Assembly: GCA_010909165.1 (NCBI GenBank)
Contig: MU008169.1
Location: forward strand, 1,116,001-1,180,000
Source: Anthoceros angustus
Taxonomy: Eukaryota; Streptophyta; Anthocerotopsida; Anthocerotales; Anthocerotaceae
Length of the DNA stretch: 64,000 nucleotides
Direction of reading: 5' to 3'
In this document: piece by piece, positions 43,348 through 53,653 of the stretch
Layout: every line of letters begins with the position of its first letter
How positions within the stretch are numbered: the stretch's first letter is position 1
Translations under genes and position numbers: made by a program
The notes under the pieces: model-generated
What the model was told of the DNA's origin: nothing
Seen by the model: the letters and a program-made list of their open reading frames with translations, nothing else
Database searches by the model: none

Positions 43348-44450
43348 CTCCATGACCTTCATGACACCCCATAGCAGTCACCTAGGCATCGATAAAACTT
43401 ATGCTAGAGTCAAGGAACACTTCCATTGGTGACTCCGCCCAACGCATTGAGTGGGTCCGCTCCCCGCTCCCCGCCAAGCCGTAACACCGTAAACAACCCG
43501 GCCTTCTACAACCGCTTCCACCCCAAGGGCTTCGGCCCATTTCCATGGATTTCATCACTCACTTACCTCGCTCCAAGTCGTCGTGATAGTATCCGGGTCG
43601 TGATGGACCGCCTCACAAAACCTCGCCCTGGCCCGCCTACCATCACCGCACAAAATTAGCTCACTGGTCAAAGAAATTTTCCGCCTTCACGGAACCCGAA
43701 AACATTGTCTCCGAGAGATGTGAAGTTTACCTCGGGTTCGGAGAACCTTCACGGAAACTCGGTATGGAACAACATATGTCATCGACTGTCACCCGTAGAC
43801 CGACGGCCAAACCGAAAACAAAACCAAGTACTCAAGACATGCTTCGCCACTTTACCCATGAGAAACAAGGAAATGGGAAGACCTCTTACCATTACTCGAG
43901 TTTGCCTACAACACATCCAAACATGCGCAACAGTACGCCTCCTTACAAGCTCTGTGACGGGAAAATCCCCACCCCGGTCTCGGCCTTCCCCGGTGATAGT
44001 GGAAGACCGCACGAGATGGAGGACATATTTCGTAGTTAAGCTTGCCAAGCGTAAACTCCTTGCACCCAAGACACATCAAACTCGCAAATCGGCACAGAGA
44101 GACGTGCTCAACGTGGGACAGGTCCGCTTCGACTCAAACCAAACAGTACCTCATCCGCATAAAAGACAAGTTGTCTTATCGCTTTGGACCCTTGAATTTC
44201 TAGACGGATCAACCTCACGATACCGCCTGATCTCCTCTTGGCGCCTATGTCGCACTTCCATGTCTCTATGTTGAAACCCGTCATCTCTCGCCTCACTACC
44301 CTCATGCACACCAACCCTACCCCGGACCTGCCCGCCCCCATCCGACACGCCGATCCTCGCCTCCGATCGCTTGTTTGCTCCGCCCATCGCTGGCCCTAGT
44401 CTCCAGCCCATCGCAGCCGAGCTAAGACACCTGCACGCCCATCGCCCGCC
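43348..44450 (+). pseudogene. Integrase region, copy 2 (tandem duplicate)
   Basis: Repeats 42215-43347 with an offset of about 1133 bp, starting CTCCATGACCTTCATGAC. It again contains the integrase core with VKFTSG, EQHMSST and FATLPMRNK strings in shifting frames. Some segments are better preserved than in copy 1 and others worse. Confidence 0.75.
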
Positions 44451-44964
44451 CAGCACACCTCGCACTTTCGCCCGCCCCGCCAATCGCCTGTTCGAACCCG
44501 GCCTCGGCCCATCGCGCATGACGGACCCGGCCCATCGCAAGCCCCAAACCCAGCCCTCCGTCCATCACCGCGATTGCGTCCTTTCAGTCCCAACCCCTCT
44601 TTACCCTCCTCCAACACCAACCCCGGGCGTCCGCCAGTTTCCCAGCTCTCCAGCCGAGCCCCGCCGTATAACCCTCGACCCCGCCGCCCCTTGTCCGACC
44701 TCCCAAGCCTTCTCGGGCCCGCACCACACACTCACACCTCAATCCCCCCACCCGTTCATTCCTTCCCTCCCAACTCCTCGCGCAATCTTCCCGACCGCAT
44801 TCTCCAGCACCATACCCGCCATCTCCGCAATAGATCTATTACCCACTACCTCGTTGGTGGTCAGTGAGCCCGATGCTACCGCGACATGGGAGACCGAGGA
44901 CTTTGCCGCCACATCCGCGGCTTCAGCAGCGGATCATCCGGCGGATGGGCCGGCCTCTTCTTGA
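44371..44964 (+). pseudogene. Proline-rich 3' frame of the retrotransposon
   Basis: A 197-codon open frame rich in Pro, Ser, Thr and Ala ends with VVSEPDATATWETEDFAATS and ADGPASS, eight bases before the polypurine tract. It continues from the end of the duplicated integrase block. It is probably the C-terminal tail of the polyprotein; no chromodomain is visible. Confidence 0.45.
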
Positions 44965-44973
44965 AGGGGAGAA
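44961..44973 (+). other. Polypurine tract
   Basis: GAAGGGGAGAA directly before the 3' LTR; plus-strand priming site. Confidence 0.75.
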
Positions 44974-45264
44974 TGTCATGGCCGTGACAACGACACAAGT
45001 GTGAACACGGTCATTTCCCAGCTAGTTTAAGTAGCTAGATTAATTCGGTTTAAGTATTATCCGGAATAAATACCGGATAATCTACGATGTAATCTGACGG
45101 GCATAGTAGTTGAACCGTCATGGTATAGTTAGTTGAGCCCGTCCACGGCAACCGGACGTGCATTGTTCTTGGCCAAACAGTACAGAGAGATCCGGAAACT
45201 GAACAAGCGCCAATTTCCTCCGATCGAGTTACGGCTCAAGCCTACGCGTAGTCGATACGTGACA
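44974..45264 (+). repeat. 3' LTR
   Basis: 291 bp, TGTCATGGCCGTGACA at the start and ACGTGACA at the end. Differs from the 5' LTR by clustered short indels and substitutions, mainly at CG-containing positions. Confidence 0.9.
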
Positions 45265-45323
45265 TCGTAAGTCGCTCGTTTGTTAGCTCATGGTCGTGTG
45301 GTCCCCATTTAACCGGACAGTTT

Positions 45324-45674
45324 GTGATCAAATGTTTCCTCCCTTGGGGCACAGATTTTTGTTATTCTTGGTTCCGGTGTGGGCCTTTGTCTGAGGGGCT
45401 GCCACGAGACTGTGGTGTCCTTTCAAGTCGATCAGGTGGCCCTGGTCTGTCCAAGGGATCACATACTACCATTCCCAGTGGCTCGACACCTACAAGTGCA
45501 CAAGCACAAGGACAGGGAGTTGAACAAAATTCAAGCATGCATGCTGGAGTGTTAACCTTCCCCGGCCCGCCTGGTACCCATTCTCTTCAATTGCACGCTT
45601 CAGCAGGTGCAGCCGACAAGCTTAGCTTTTCGAGCTTTTCGAGCTTTTCGAGCACTCCGCGAAAGAAGGGCTAG
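45324..45674 (+). CDS. Hypothetical Ser/Gly-rich ORF, 116 aa
   Basis: An open frame just downstream of the retrotransposon, ending SFSSFSSFSSTPRKKG at a stop. The repeat SFS is coded by three 9-bp units (45624-45653). Its middle (GSHTTIPSGSTPTSAQAQ) faintly resembles the reading SHTTSTARVPGSSAAS on the other side of the element near 38080, so the two could be parts of one gene split by the insertion; this is weak evidence. Confidence 0.35.
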   Translation: MIKCFLPWGTDFCYSWFRCGPLSEGLPRDCGVLSSRSGGPGLSKGSHTTIPSGSTPTSAQAQGQGVEQNSSMHAGVLTFPGPPGTHSLQLHASAGAADKLSFSSFSSFSSTPRKKG

Positions 45675-46540
45675 TTCAAATGTGAGCGGCATCCGTGCAT
45701 GTTGATGGACCAGGTGACGAACTCCTGACCTGACATCTGTATGGCATGCCGTTTGGGACATCCAGAAGTTTCACCTTTTTTTTGATGTCCCTACTAACTT
45801 AAAGTAAACACTCCAGCTGGCAGTGTCCACCGAGTTGAAACTTCAGCGTTGGCGGACGCAGCCACGTGAAGCGCCAGCTCGGCAGGGTGATCAGGGCCAT
45901 AACTGGGAGTTCGTGATCCAGGGCCTTTATTCAGGCACTAGCATGAGACTATAACGTGACCAGATAAGTGGGACGATAATGGACAGGTAACCAAGTAGAT
46001 TCAAACTACTTCCTTTCTAGATTACATACCGTACCCCAAGGGGTGATTCGGCGTTAATTAATTAAAATTAGTAAAAGTTGAAAATCCAGAAATTATTATA
46101 CTTAAAATGTTGAATAGGTAAAAATTTATGAGTTTATGATGCCGAAAATAAGGAAAATAGGGTTTGTGTGGAAAATTAGGGCCTATTTAGGGGAGATCTA
46201 TACATATCCATTAATTTTATATATATACCTATATATTTTAATAAATGTTGAAATTTGATAAAACTATTTTTTGTAAATGTTGAAAAATTTGAAAAATATA
46301 AATATTTATGTTGAACCTTGTTTTTTCAAAATAATTATTTAAAGCATTATCCCCGTTGAAACTCTACCCTGGGGTACTTGGAGAGTTGCTAAATATATAT
46401 GAAGGAATAAAAATATATATGAAACTTGGCTGAAAAGAAGAAAAAGAATATTTCTATTATAAAATGGCAATGCACCATTTCTTAAGTAGGTAGTAAGAAA
46501 AGGCATTTAATGGAGGAAAGAGGTCAATACTTTGAGTTTA
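45675..46540. other. AT-rich intergenic DNA
   Basis: No gene seen. Sequence turns strongly AT-rich after about 46030, with runs such as 'ttttatatatatacctatatatttt'. Confidence 0.4.
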
Positions 46541-46550
46541 TATAGATAAG

Positions 46551-47190
46551 GAATTCTACCTTATTTTAGATCTTACTATATTAAGTATTTATCTTATTTT
46601 TCGCCTTTACAATTCTAATAGCTTTCCTATGAGAAACTTGCTAGTTCGACGTCATCGTGGGCAACTATGTGATATGGGTTAGTAGCATTAAGCGCAGAGC
46701 TTTGAAAGGCGACAACCGTATGTGGGTCCATGACGGAAGCATGACTTAAGCCTAGCATTCTAGTAACATCAACTACACAAGTTGATGTTGCTAAAATGCT
46801 AGATTTAGTCCTATGTTGAATTCAAAGGAACTTAGGCAACAACTTGTCTTTTCGACATACAATACTCTCCCATAAGTTATGCTTAGAAATTAGTCCCATT
46901 CTAGTTACTTTCTATCCATTCTTACATGATAGGAAAGATATTAAAAATAATAAGATGAGTAAGAAGATAATACTCTTAACATAGTAAGATCTAAAATAAG
47001 GTAGATCAACAGACGGCTGTTGCCTTTCAAAGCTCTATGCTTAATGCTACTGACCCATATCACATAGGTTGCCTACAATGAGGTGAGCTACCAAGTTTCT
47101 CCAAGGAAAGCTATTAAAAATGTAAAGATGAAAAATAAGATAAGACACTTAATATAGTAAGATCTAACATAAGGAATAGAGTAGATGTTA
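46551..47190. mobile_element. Foldback/MITE-type inverted repeat element
   Basis: The left arm (about 46551-46725: 'taccttattttagatcttactatatt', 'aatagctttcc', 'cttgctagtt', 'gcattaagcgcagagctttgaaaggc') pairs with the right arm (about 47015-47190) in reverse complement with small differences. A second, shorter copy of the terminal part lies at 46930-47005. A further palindrome, CTAGCATT...AATGCTAG with AACATCAACT inside, is at 46752-46802. No coding potential. Such long imperfect inverted repeats are typical of foldback elements or large MITEs. Confidence 0.75.
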
Positions 47191-47571
47191 TTAATAGACG
47201 AGATGGGAAATCGCATCTAACCCTGAAGTCCGAGGAGGAACAACCTAAAATGGGCTAATGGTAAAAGGGGAAGTCCTAGTCCCCTCGAATGCCTTTTCCG
47301 TAACTACCTACTGCACCAATGATATCGTGATCAGGGATGATGAAGGGCCTACCTACCACCGGTGCTGAAGAAGCCGCTAGTCCTGCGCACGTCACCGTCC
47401 TATAAACAGCGTTAGCCAGCGCTTTTTGCAGAGCGATGGAAACCTGCTAGCGAAAGAAAGCCACCACAGAGGAAAGGGGGAGGCCCCTCCAATTCTTGTG
47501 GCTATGATAGGCTTTTGCACACTCCTTAATTAACCTAGAGAAGTCTTTGCCCATAGCTCTATGAGTCTTGA
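47191..47571. other. No supported gene
   Basis: No coding frame or repeat structure that I can support between the foldback element and the CACTA-type end. Confidence 0.3.
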
Positions 47572-48110
47572 CACTACTAGGAAAACGTGTCCTTTACAAC
47601 GGAATTTACTACGGACATTACTACAGAATTACTACACCTGTAGTAAAATGCCCGTTGTAAACACATAGCGTTAATTTCCATGGTAATGTCTTCACACCGT
47701 ATTCGTATGTCTATATACGTGGTCGTATGTGACGCCCATACTTTCACGGAGTTGACCGTACATCGATTAGGGTTTAACTACGCTCACTTTACAACAACAA
47801 TTACTACGGTGATCTACAACCAAGATTTATGGAATTAATCCCAACCTGGTTAATAAAATATGGTTAAGTAACCAATGTGAATTAACTCAAGTTTATTAAC
47901 CCGGGTTAAATAACATTGGTTTATAAACCATAGTTATGTAACCATGGTTAGGTTAATCGTGAATCAGAGTTATAACGGGCCGTTGTAAAACACAGCTGCA
48001 AAATAAGGTGCGTAGTAAAATCTGATGTAAAGCAGGACCGTAGTAAAGTAAAACGGATTTATATTCTTTGTAGTAAAGTGCACTCTGTTGTAGTAAAATG
48101 AAGGGAGTGC
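47572..48110 (+). repeat. Left terminus and subterminal repeats of the CACTA-type element
   Basis: TIR CACTACTAGGAAAA, then CCTTTACAACGG, ATTTACTACGG, GTAGTAAAATG, GTTGTAAAC and further copies to about 48105 (TAGTAAAATG). These motifs are the likely binding sites of the element's own DNA-binding protein. Between them lies a segment with repeated 'ggttaa' and 'ataaacca' motifs. Confidence 0.65.
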
Positions 48111-49289
48111 TAGGTGGGTGTGTGGGTTATGGGTAATCAATTTGGGATTGCACCTACATCCTACAATATATTAGACTCCCAGCCCCCTACATGCACCTGG
48201 CATCTAAGAATTTTCTCCACCCAAGACCTCAACTCAAAGACGTGCCCCAAAGGTTTGCCACCTGCAAAAAGAGAACCACGAACTTAAATCGGTTCAAGTT
48301 CATGTAACTGTGCTATCACAAAATAGACACAATAGTCACGGACAACGACCTAACGAATCATGCTCAAGCATCCTCGCTTGTCTTGCAACTTTGCGGGAAG
48401 ATAATGCCCCACCATCCACCCGTCATCTATGACATTCTTCTTTAGGATGGCCTCCATGACCTTCTCATCGCACTCCTTGATGGAATAGCCTGCATCCTTC
48501 AACAAGGTCCACACATTAATCGCCTTGTCCTTGCCCCTTTGAGTCCACTTGCACCCAAAGCTGGAGTTCTAGTTCCGCATCGCATCCAAAACTCTTTCAA
48601 CTTTGTAAGCCAAGCCCCATGATTGGCATCGCATTCATCGGTTGACTTTGCCTCAACCAACGGGTTCCACACGTTAATAGCGATGTCAATCCCCACAGCA
48701 GGTTAACATGTGGAACACGATATCTTGTGAAGGGGTTAATATCCAACCCCTTCCGTGAAATGAAAACCCCTTAGCACAATTCACGGTCGCTGCGTTTTGG
48801 CTCTTTTTAAAAGCAGACGACCATGTTCCAGCAGTAGGAATTGAGAAAACTCTTATCGCACAACAAAGACATGAAAGCAGTGCGAGGCCGGCGGCGCCTT
48901 TTCATTGATTCTTTGGAACATGGGAAACGAAGACATCAATTGCCTCAATGCAGCGGGTCCATAAGTGATTGCGAACTAAGCGGCAGCGGATGCACATGAG
49001 ATCACTAAGCCTACTCCCTACGGCTAACTTGGGACTCGTCCGGGGTAGCAAACTCGAATCCATCACAATAGCAGTTGAATCGCTCCACTTCCTCTTCATC
49101 GGCTGTTCTCCCCAAGGCCCTAGTGTCTTCGTTTAGTCTTGTCTCTCGTCGGTCGTGGAAGGCTGCCAAAGCTATCCAAGGATTGCTGTCCCTCTCAAAA
49201 GTGCTCCGGTTTTGGTCTTGACCGTCTTGCGTTTAAGGAAACAACTGAGCTTGCGAGAGTCCTTCTCGATACACACCTCCTTTGCCCAG
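48111..49289 (-). pseudogene. Coding remnants downstream of the methyltransferase
   Basis: Minus-strand peptides at 48499-48696 (NVWNPLVEAKSTDECDANHG) and 48902-49099 (STAIVMDSSLLPRTSPKLAV) have normal composition but no recognised domain. They may be the 3' end of the ParB-methyltransferase gene or a further element gene. A block at 48712-48770 around 'gatatcttgtgaagggg' reappears inverted at 57570-57620 and 59240-59290. Confidence 0.3.
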
Positions 49290-52200
49290 TGCAAGTCCTC
49301 TGCGGTGGGCGTCAAATGTCGATTCTTCTTGACGTGGTAACCTCATGCCCAATCCTTTGTGCAATATATCCCGCACACCTCAAGTCGCTTCTATAGCAAT
49401 ACAATTATCCGCATAGTAGAGCCGCCGATGCGTTGTCCCACTCCCGAGCATACATCCAAAACCCAATCCCCTCTCTCGAGAAGGTTCGGATAAGTTTCAT
49501 CATAAGGCCCAGAGGCCTCGGTATGGGCAAACCACCATTTTGTCGTGGGACATGTACACTGTTTCTTCACAAAATATCGTGAGCGATCACGACCTCCCAT
49601 TGTTGAAAGTGCCGTGCATGGCATTGGGCATCATTGGAACTCTATCCCTGTGAACCCATCTTTCATTCCCCAACCCTTTGACATATTCCACGGTTTGAAC
49701 CCACCCTGTCATTGTTCATGTTGGTCTTGTCCCATACAAATGAGACCAAGCCCCTTTCTTGCACCACCTTCGCATGGACTCCACGGCGGTGTGAGCCTCC
49801 TCCACACCATGCATGACAATCATTCTCAACTCATCGGAAGTTGTTTTCTCCGCAAAGCTCGCAAAGCGTGTCCATCATCGCTTGTCAACACGTTTGTCCA
49901 AGGGCCCAATTTGAAACCCCTTGGAGCGTCCATCACCAGTGTGTCTTGGCGTCCTCTCGAAATCACGCATGTCCGCCAAATCTCGGCTTTCCACTTGGTA
50001 TGCACTTGTTTATCAGGAGGGCTGCTGAACACCTCGGTCCCTCCTCAAGGTCCTTGTCCGCTAAAGCACGCTGCCGTCCTCCAGCCCTTTCCAATTGTTC
50101 ACCTCAAAAATAAAATCTTTGAAGGCATCGGAAGTTTGGACAAGACCTCAATGTCCTTCTTCTTTGCGAACCACAAGTTTGTTAGTCCAAAGTGGGAAAG
50201 AACGAATGGGCGCCGGCCGGCGCCCTCCATGACCTTGCGTGCATGGACAAGAAACTCACCTTTCCGGTAGCGATTTGAAACCGCGGCCTCAGTCTGGAAT
50301 GCAGCGGATATTCCTCTCGGACCTCCTCAAATGAAGAGCACCCGGTGCTTGACCATCGCCACTTGTATGACATGAAACTTCTTCCGCGTGATCTCCTCAT
50401 CCATGCCCTTCAAATCAATCGAGTAACACCTTTTACATCGCGTGACGATTTCGACCGCACTCTCCAGGTATGCCTTGGAGCGATTTCCATGGCTTTGCCA
50501 ACATGTCCTTGACTTCACGTAGTCTCCATTTTGCTCCTCGTCAACTTGCGCTTCCCTTTCCCTTTCTTGCTTGTTCCTGGTAGATGCTTCTTACATTGGA
50601 GTTCTCCAGCCTCCCACTTGAGAAAATGGAGTCCACATTGGCCCATACCTTTCCTTCACCTTGGCAATGCATAAAATGTGTGCGGTTATCCACTTTGTTA
50701 CGCTTATACACATCGTCTTGCGCCCTTCATCATCCTCAATCAGCCCTTTGCACCTTGCATTGTACTTCCATGCCATTGTCATCAGTACTCCTTCTCGTTT
50801 TGCTATCAAAAGCTCATCTCTTAAGTATCGGACCGCTCAATGAAGTTCATCTTCTTCCGCTTTGTCCGACATAGTGTTGTGATCGTGGCAAGGACTCGCA
50901 TTTACGGTATAGTAAGCCGCAATAGACATGCGCTTCAACGTATTGGAACCTCTTCTTCCACGGTGATATATCGCATAGATGTTTCATGGTCGCATAAGTG
51001 TGGTTCCCACCAAGAACCCCATAACATATTTTTTCGCCATCTCTTCCGGTCCAACTTGCGAGGTCATTGCACTCACTTGGATCAATCATACATAATAGTG
51101 GCGGTACACCCTCCTCTATCCTCCCCTTGAAATAACTCGCCGAGATAATTGGCCCATGCCTCTCAACCTGCAATCTGCGCATCCGGCGTAATATGTCGGG
51201 CGGTAAGTTCTCCAATTTCACTAGCACTTGTCTCCATGACAACCTTCTTTCCGTAGTGAATCCCTTAGGCGAGTGAGGGGTCTGCATCCGATCAGCGTCG
51301 CAAGGCGTTCTTCATCATCAAAATATGCAGTGGGAATGCCACCAAACACTTCCTCTTGTGCGCCCTTTTGATTTCTTTTTCTTCCTCCCTGTCTCCGTGC
51401 TTCCACTGTCGGGTTTCTTCGCACCTCATGGAATCCAACACCGCAGCAGGCGCTTGCCTTGAGCGATCGGCGGTGTCTCTATCTCCTATGGCGAGGAGGG
51501 CGCCCGGCCGCGCCTCCGCCTTCTTCCTCCATACCCGTGTGTCCCCACCCACTTCCTCCTCTCTGCCTCCAACGTCGGCACCTCTTCCACTGCGGTCCGG
51601 TGGAAGGGCTCTGTGGATGGAGGTATGCAGCGCCGGCCGGCCGGCGCCGATCTATCTCCTTCTGGGCGGATAAACCGGTTGGGATCCGGAGTGGCCAAGT
51701 CCGAGCCCTGCACTCTTCGCCTGCGCGGCCGGCGGCGCCACTACTCCTCGGCATTCACTACATCCGTGCACACTCATAGATGGCCCATGCCAAGCCAAGT
51801 GGGTAAAATTGCCGCATCCCTATGTTCGTCTGTCCCCGAGACTTCATCATCGGAATGTCCCGTCAGAATCGGGCCCTCTTCCTCATCGGATGGGCCAAGT
51901 TCGCTCTAAGGCTGTTGCTCGGACGCCTCTTCAACCATTCTTTGATGTGCTGCGCACCCTTCTCATGACTCTCTCCTATGATCAATGATCTCGGTTATCT
52001 TCCCACAGTTGCCCTTATAAGGGCCATTCCTACCAAAGGTGGTGGGAAAACAAACAAACAAGTTGAATGTTAGTCATCAAAGTCGGAGGGTTTCGCTGTC
52101 GTTGTTGGAAACTTCGTGTCTTTGGCGCATGCATTCGGAACTCTTCCACTATTCGAGGTGCACATTTTTGGCGTTGAATCCTTGGTGAGAACATAAGACC

Positions 52201-52803
52201 TGTAAAACTCGGGGTCTGGATGACGCATCGAACTCGTATGGCACGGTGGTGCACAATAGCGTGAACTCCGGCTCCCCTCGTTCATGTCCATGTTTGCCCA
52301 GTTACCCGGCCCTTGCTCTGATTTGGCAAAGCCCCGATACCCCATTATCCGTAGTTTGAGCAAGGGGTCCATGCTTCTTTCAACCTCTGGGTGCGGATCT
52401 GGACTAGCATCCAATCCTTACGCACGACAATAGGGTCTATCGCCATCTGCGGATGTGCCGCAGTCTCTTCATAGGCGAATGGCGACGGAATTGGTGCACC
52501 GGATGCTTTGAAGCCTTGCCTCCCTCCTTCCCCTCCTTGCCCGCTGCCTTGCTCGCTTGTTTTCCCGAAGACATGCTCCCGGATTTTGCTTGCCCAGCAG
52601 AGGCTATATGGCCCCCCAACCCTCCAGAATGTGCGGCGTGCCCTCCCAAACTTCCTTCCAGCCTGCCTTCCTCTCGGCGACTGCGGAACCTCGTGCTGCG
52701 ATTTAGCGGATGTCTTCGTCTTAAGCGCTTTGCCTTCTTCATCGCTGCTGCGGCGGAGGATCGCGCCTCGCCAGTCCTTCTTGCTCCGCCTTCCGCTCGC
52801 CAT
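49290..52803 (-). pseudogene. ParB-like domain plus DNA methyltransferase gene of a mobile element
   Basis: Minus-strand coding runs from ATG at 52803. The N-terminal region (52345-52803, then 52070-52414 in another frame) is basic and low-complexity. A ParB-like domain follows at 50847-51230: RHGPIISASYFKGR, PPLLCMIDPSECNDL, then YGVLGGNHTYATMKHL in the position of the ParB nucleotide-binding loop. A helical linker is at 50591-50809. A beta-class DNA methyltransferase follows: motif IV-like VMDAPRGFKLGPW (about 49898-49940), then MKLIRTFSREG in one frame, and SAM-binding motif I WVLDVCSGVG (about 49440-49470), closing with a string like NCIAIESDLRCAGYIAQRIG split across frames near 49340-49400. 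Motif IV before I is the order of N6-adenine or N4-cytosine methylases. ParB-methylase fusions are known from phages and bacteria; this copy has plant-repeat surroundings and several frameshifts. Target base unknown. Confidence 0.65.
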
Positions 52804-53600
52804 CTTTAAGAATGAACCTGCAGATCACAAGACATCACGAATTTGGAAGGCGCAAACAATTGTTTCACATGGAAGTAGAACGAACCTCACTCGCAGACCC
52901 GCCGATTGATGCACGAGGAATGCCCGGCTCGTCTCCCCAACCCCGAGCGTGCCGTGGCTGCAATCCCAAGCGCGCGCGGCTGCGAAGGGAGGATTCGTGG
53001 AATTGTGGACGGACACCTCCTCCAAATCGGGCACCACCACCAGCAGTCAGCACGCTCCCTCGTTACTTCCCCTCAAGTGGAAGTGCTGGCCAGAACGCTC
53101 CACCGTGATGGCAAGTGGCAAGAGAAAACAAATAGTTTTTAGGGTTTCCTCCCCAACTGGTATTTATAGCCCAAAAACATGCCTGTATTAACTTATGCCA
53201 GCATATATCCATATACCCAGATATAAACCACCAGATATGAACCATAACCCTATTGACTTGGGTGACGGCTGGCCGGGGCACACTCAATGTGGACAATAAA
53301 AGCGGAGGACGGCGCGATATACCGTTAGATATCTGTATCCGGAACTCCATCATGTTGTCGTTATTACGGAGGAACATAATATCCTACCCATCTATGCGAC
53401 GCCTATCCATAAAGACAATGGCCATCTTCACCATTTTCCTCACGGAGGTCTCTTCCAAGACCGCCGTATGGTTTCAAACGACGCGGCGAGTGTGGTTTCA
53501 ATCGACGCTCTTCTACAAGTTGTCGCATACCATGTTGCGCTCACCCACACCACCTAGCGAAGAGGTTTGAGTTCGGCCCTTTTGGAAGGATTACTTGGTT
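52804..53600. other. Spacer between the two divergent element genes
   Basis: The ParB-methyltransferase gene starts at 52803 on the minus strand and the DUF7869 region is on the plus strand, so this interval should contain divergent promoters. A TATTTATA motif at 53161-53168 and 'catatatccatatacc' near 53203 could be core promoter elements for the minus-strand or plus-strand gene. Nothing else is supported. Confidence 0.35.
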
Positions 53601-53653
53601 TTCACCCCCTATCTTGTTTTCGGATTCTGAGTTCAGTTAGTGCATCCGGTTGC

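Larger units (their letters stand above)
38216..45264 (+). mobile_element. Ty3/gypsy LTR retrotransposon, degenerate
   Basis: It is bounded by two 291-bp LTRs with TG...CA ends and contains, in order, a primer-binding site, a degenerate gag region, a retropepsin, reverse transcriptase, RNase H and integrase fragments (Ty3/gypsy order, integrase last), a proline-rich 3' frame and a polypurine tract. The polyprotein is broken by numerous frameshifts and stops, so the copy is not autonomous as written. The 5' and 3' flanking bases (TCAGG and TCGTA) do not form a target-site duplication. The LTRs differ at many small sites, so the insertion is not recent unless the differences are artefacts. Confidence 0.9.

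Noticed and set aside
49290-52803. Bacterial contamination as the source of the ParB-methyltransferase sequence
   Set aside because: The gene is embedded in DNA with plant-type repeats and its flanks recur elsewhere in the window (for example 48.7 kb against 57.6 and 59.2 kb), so it is part of this genome.
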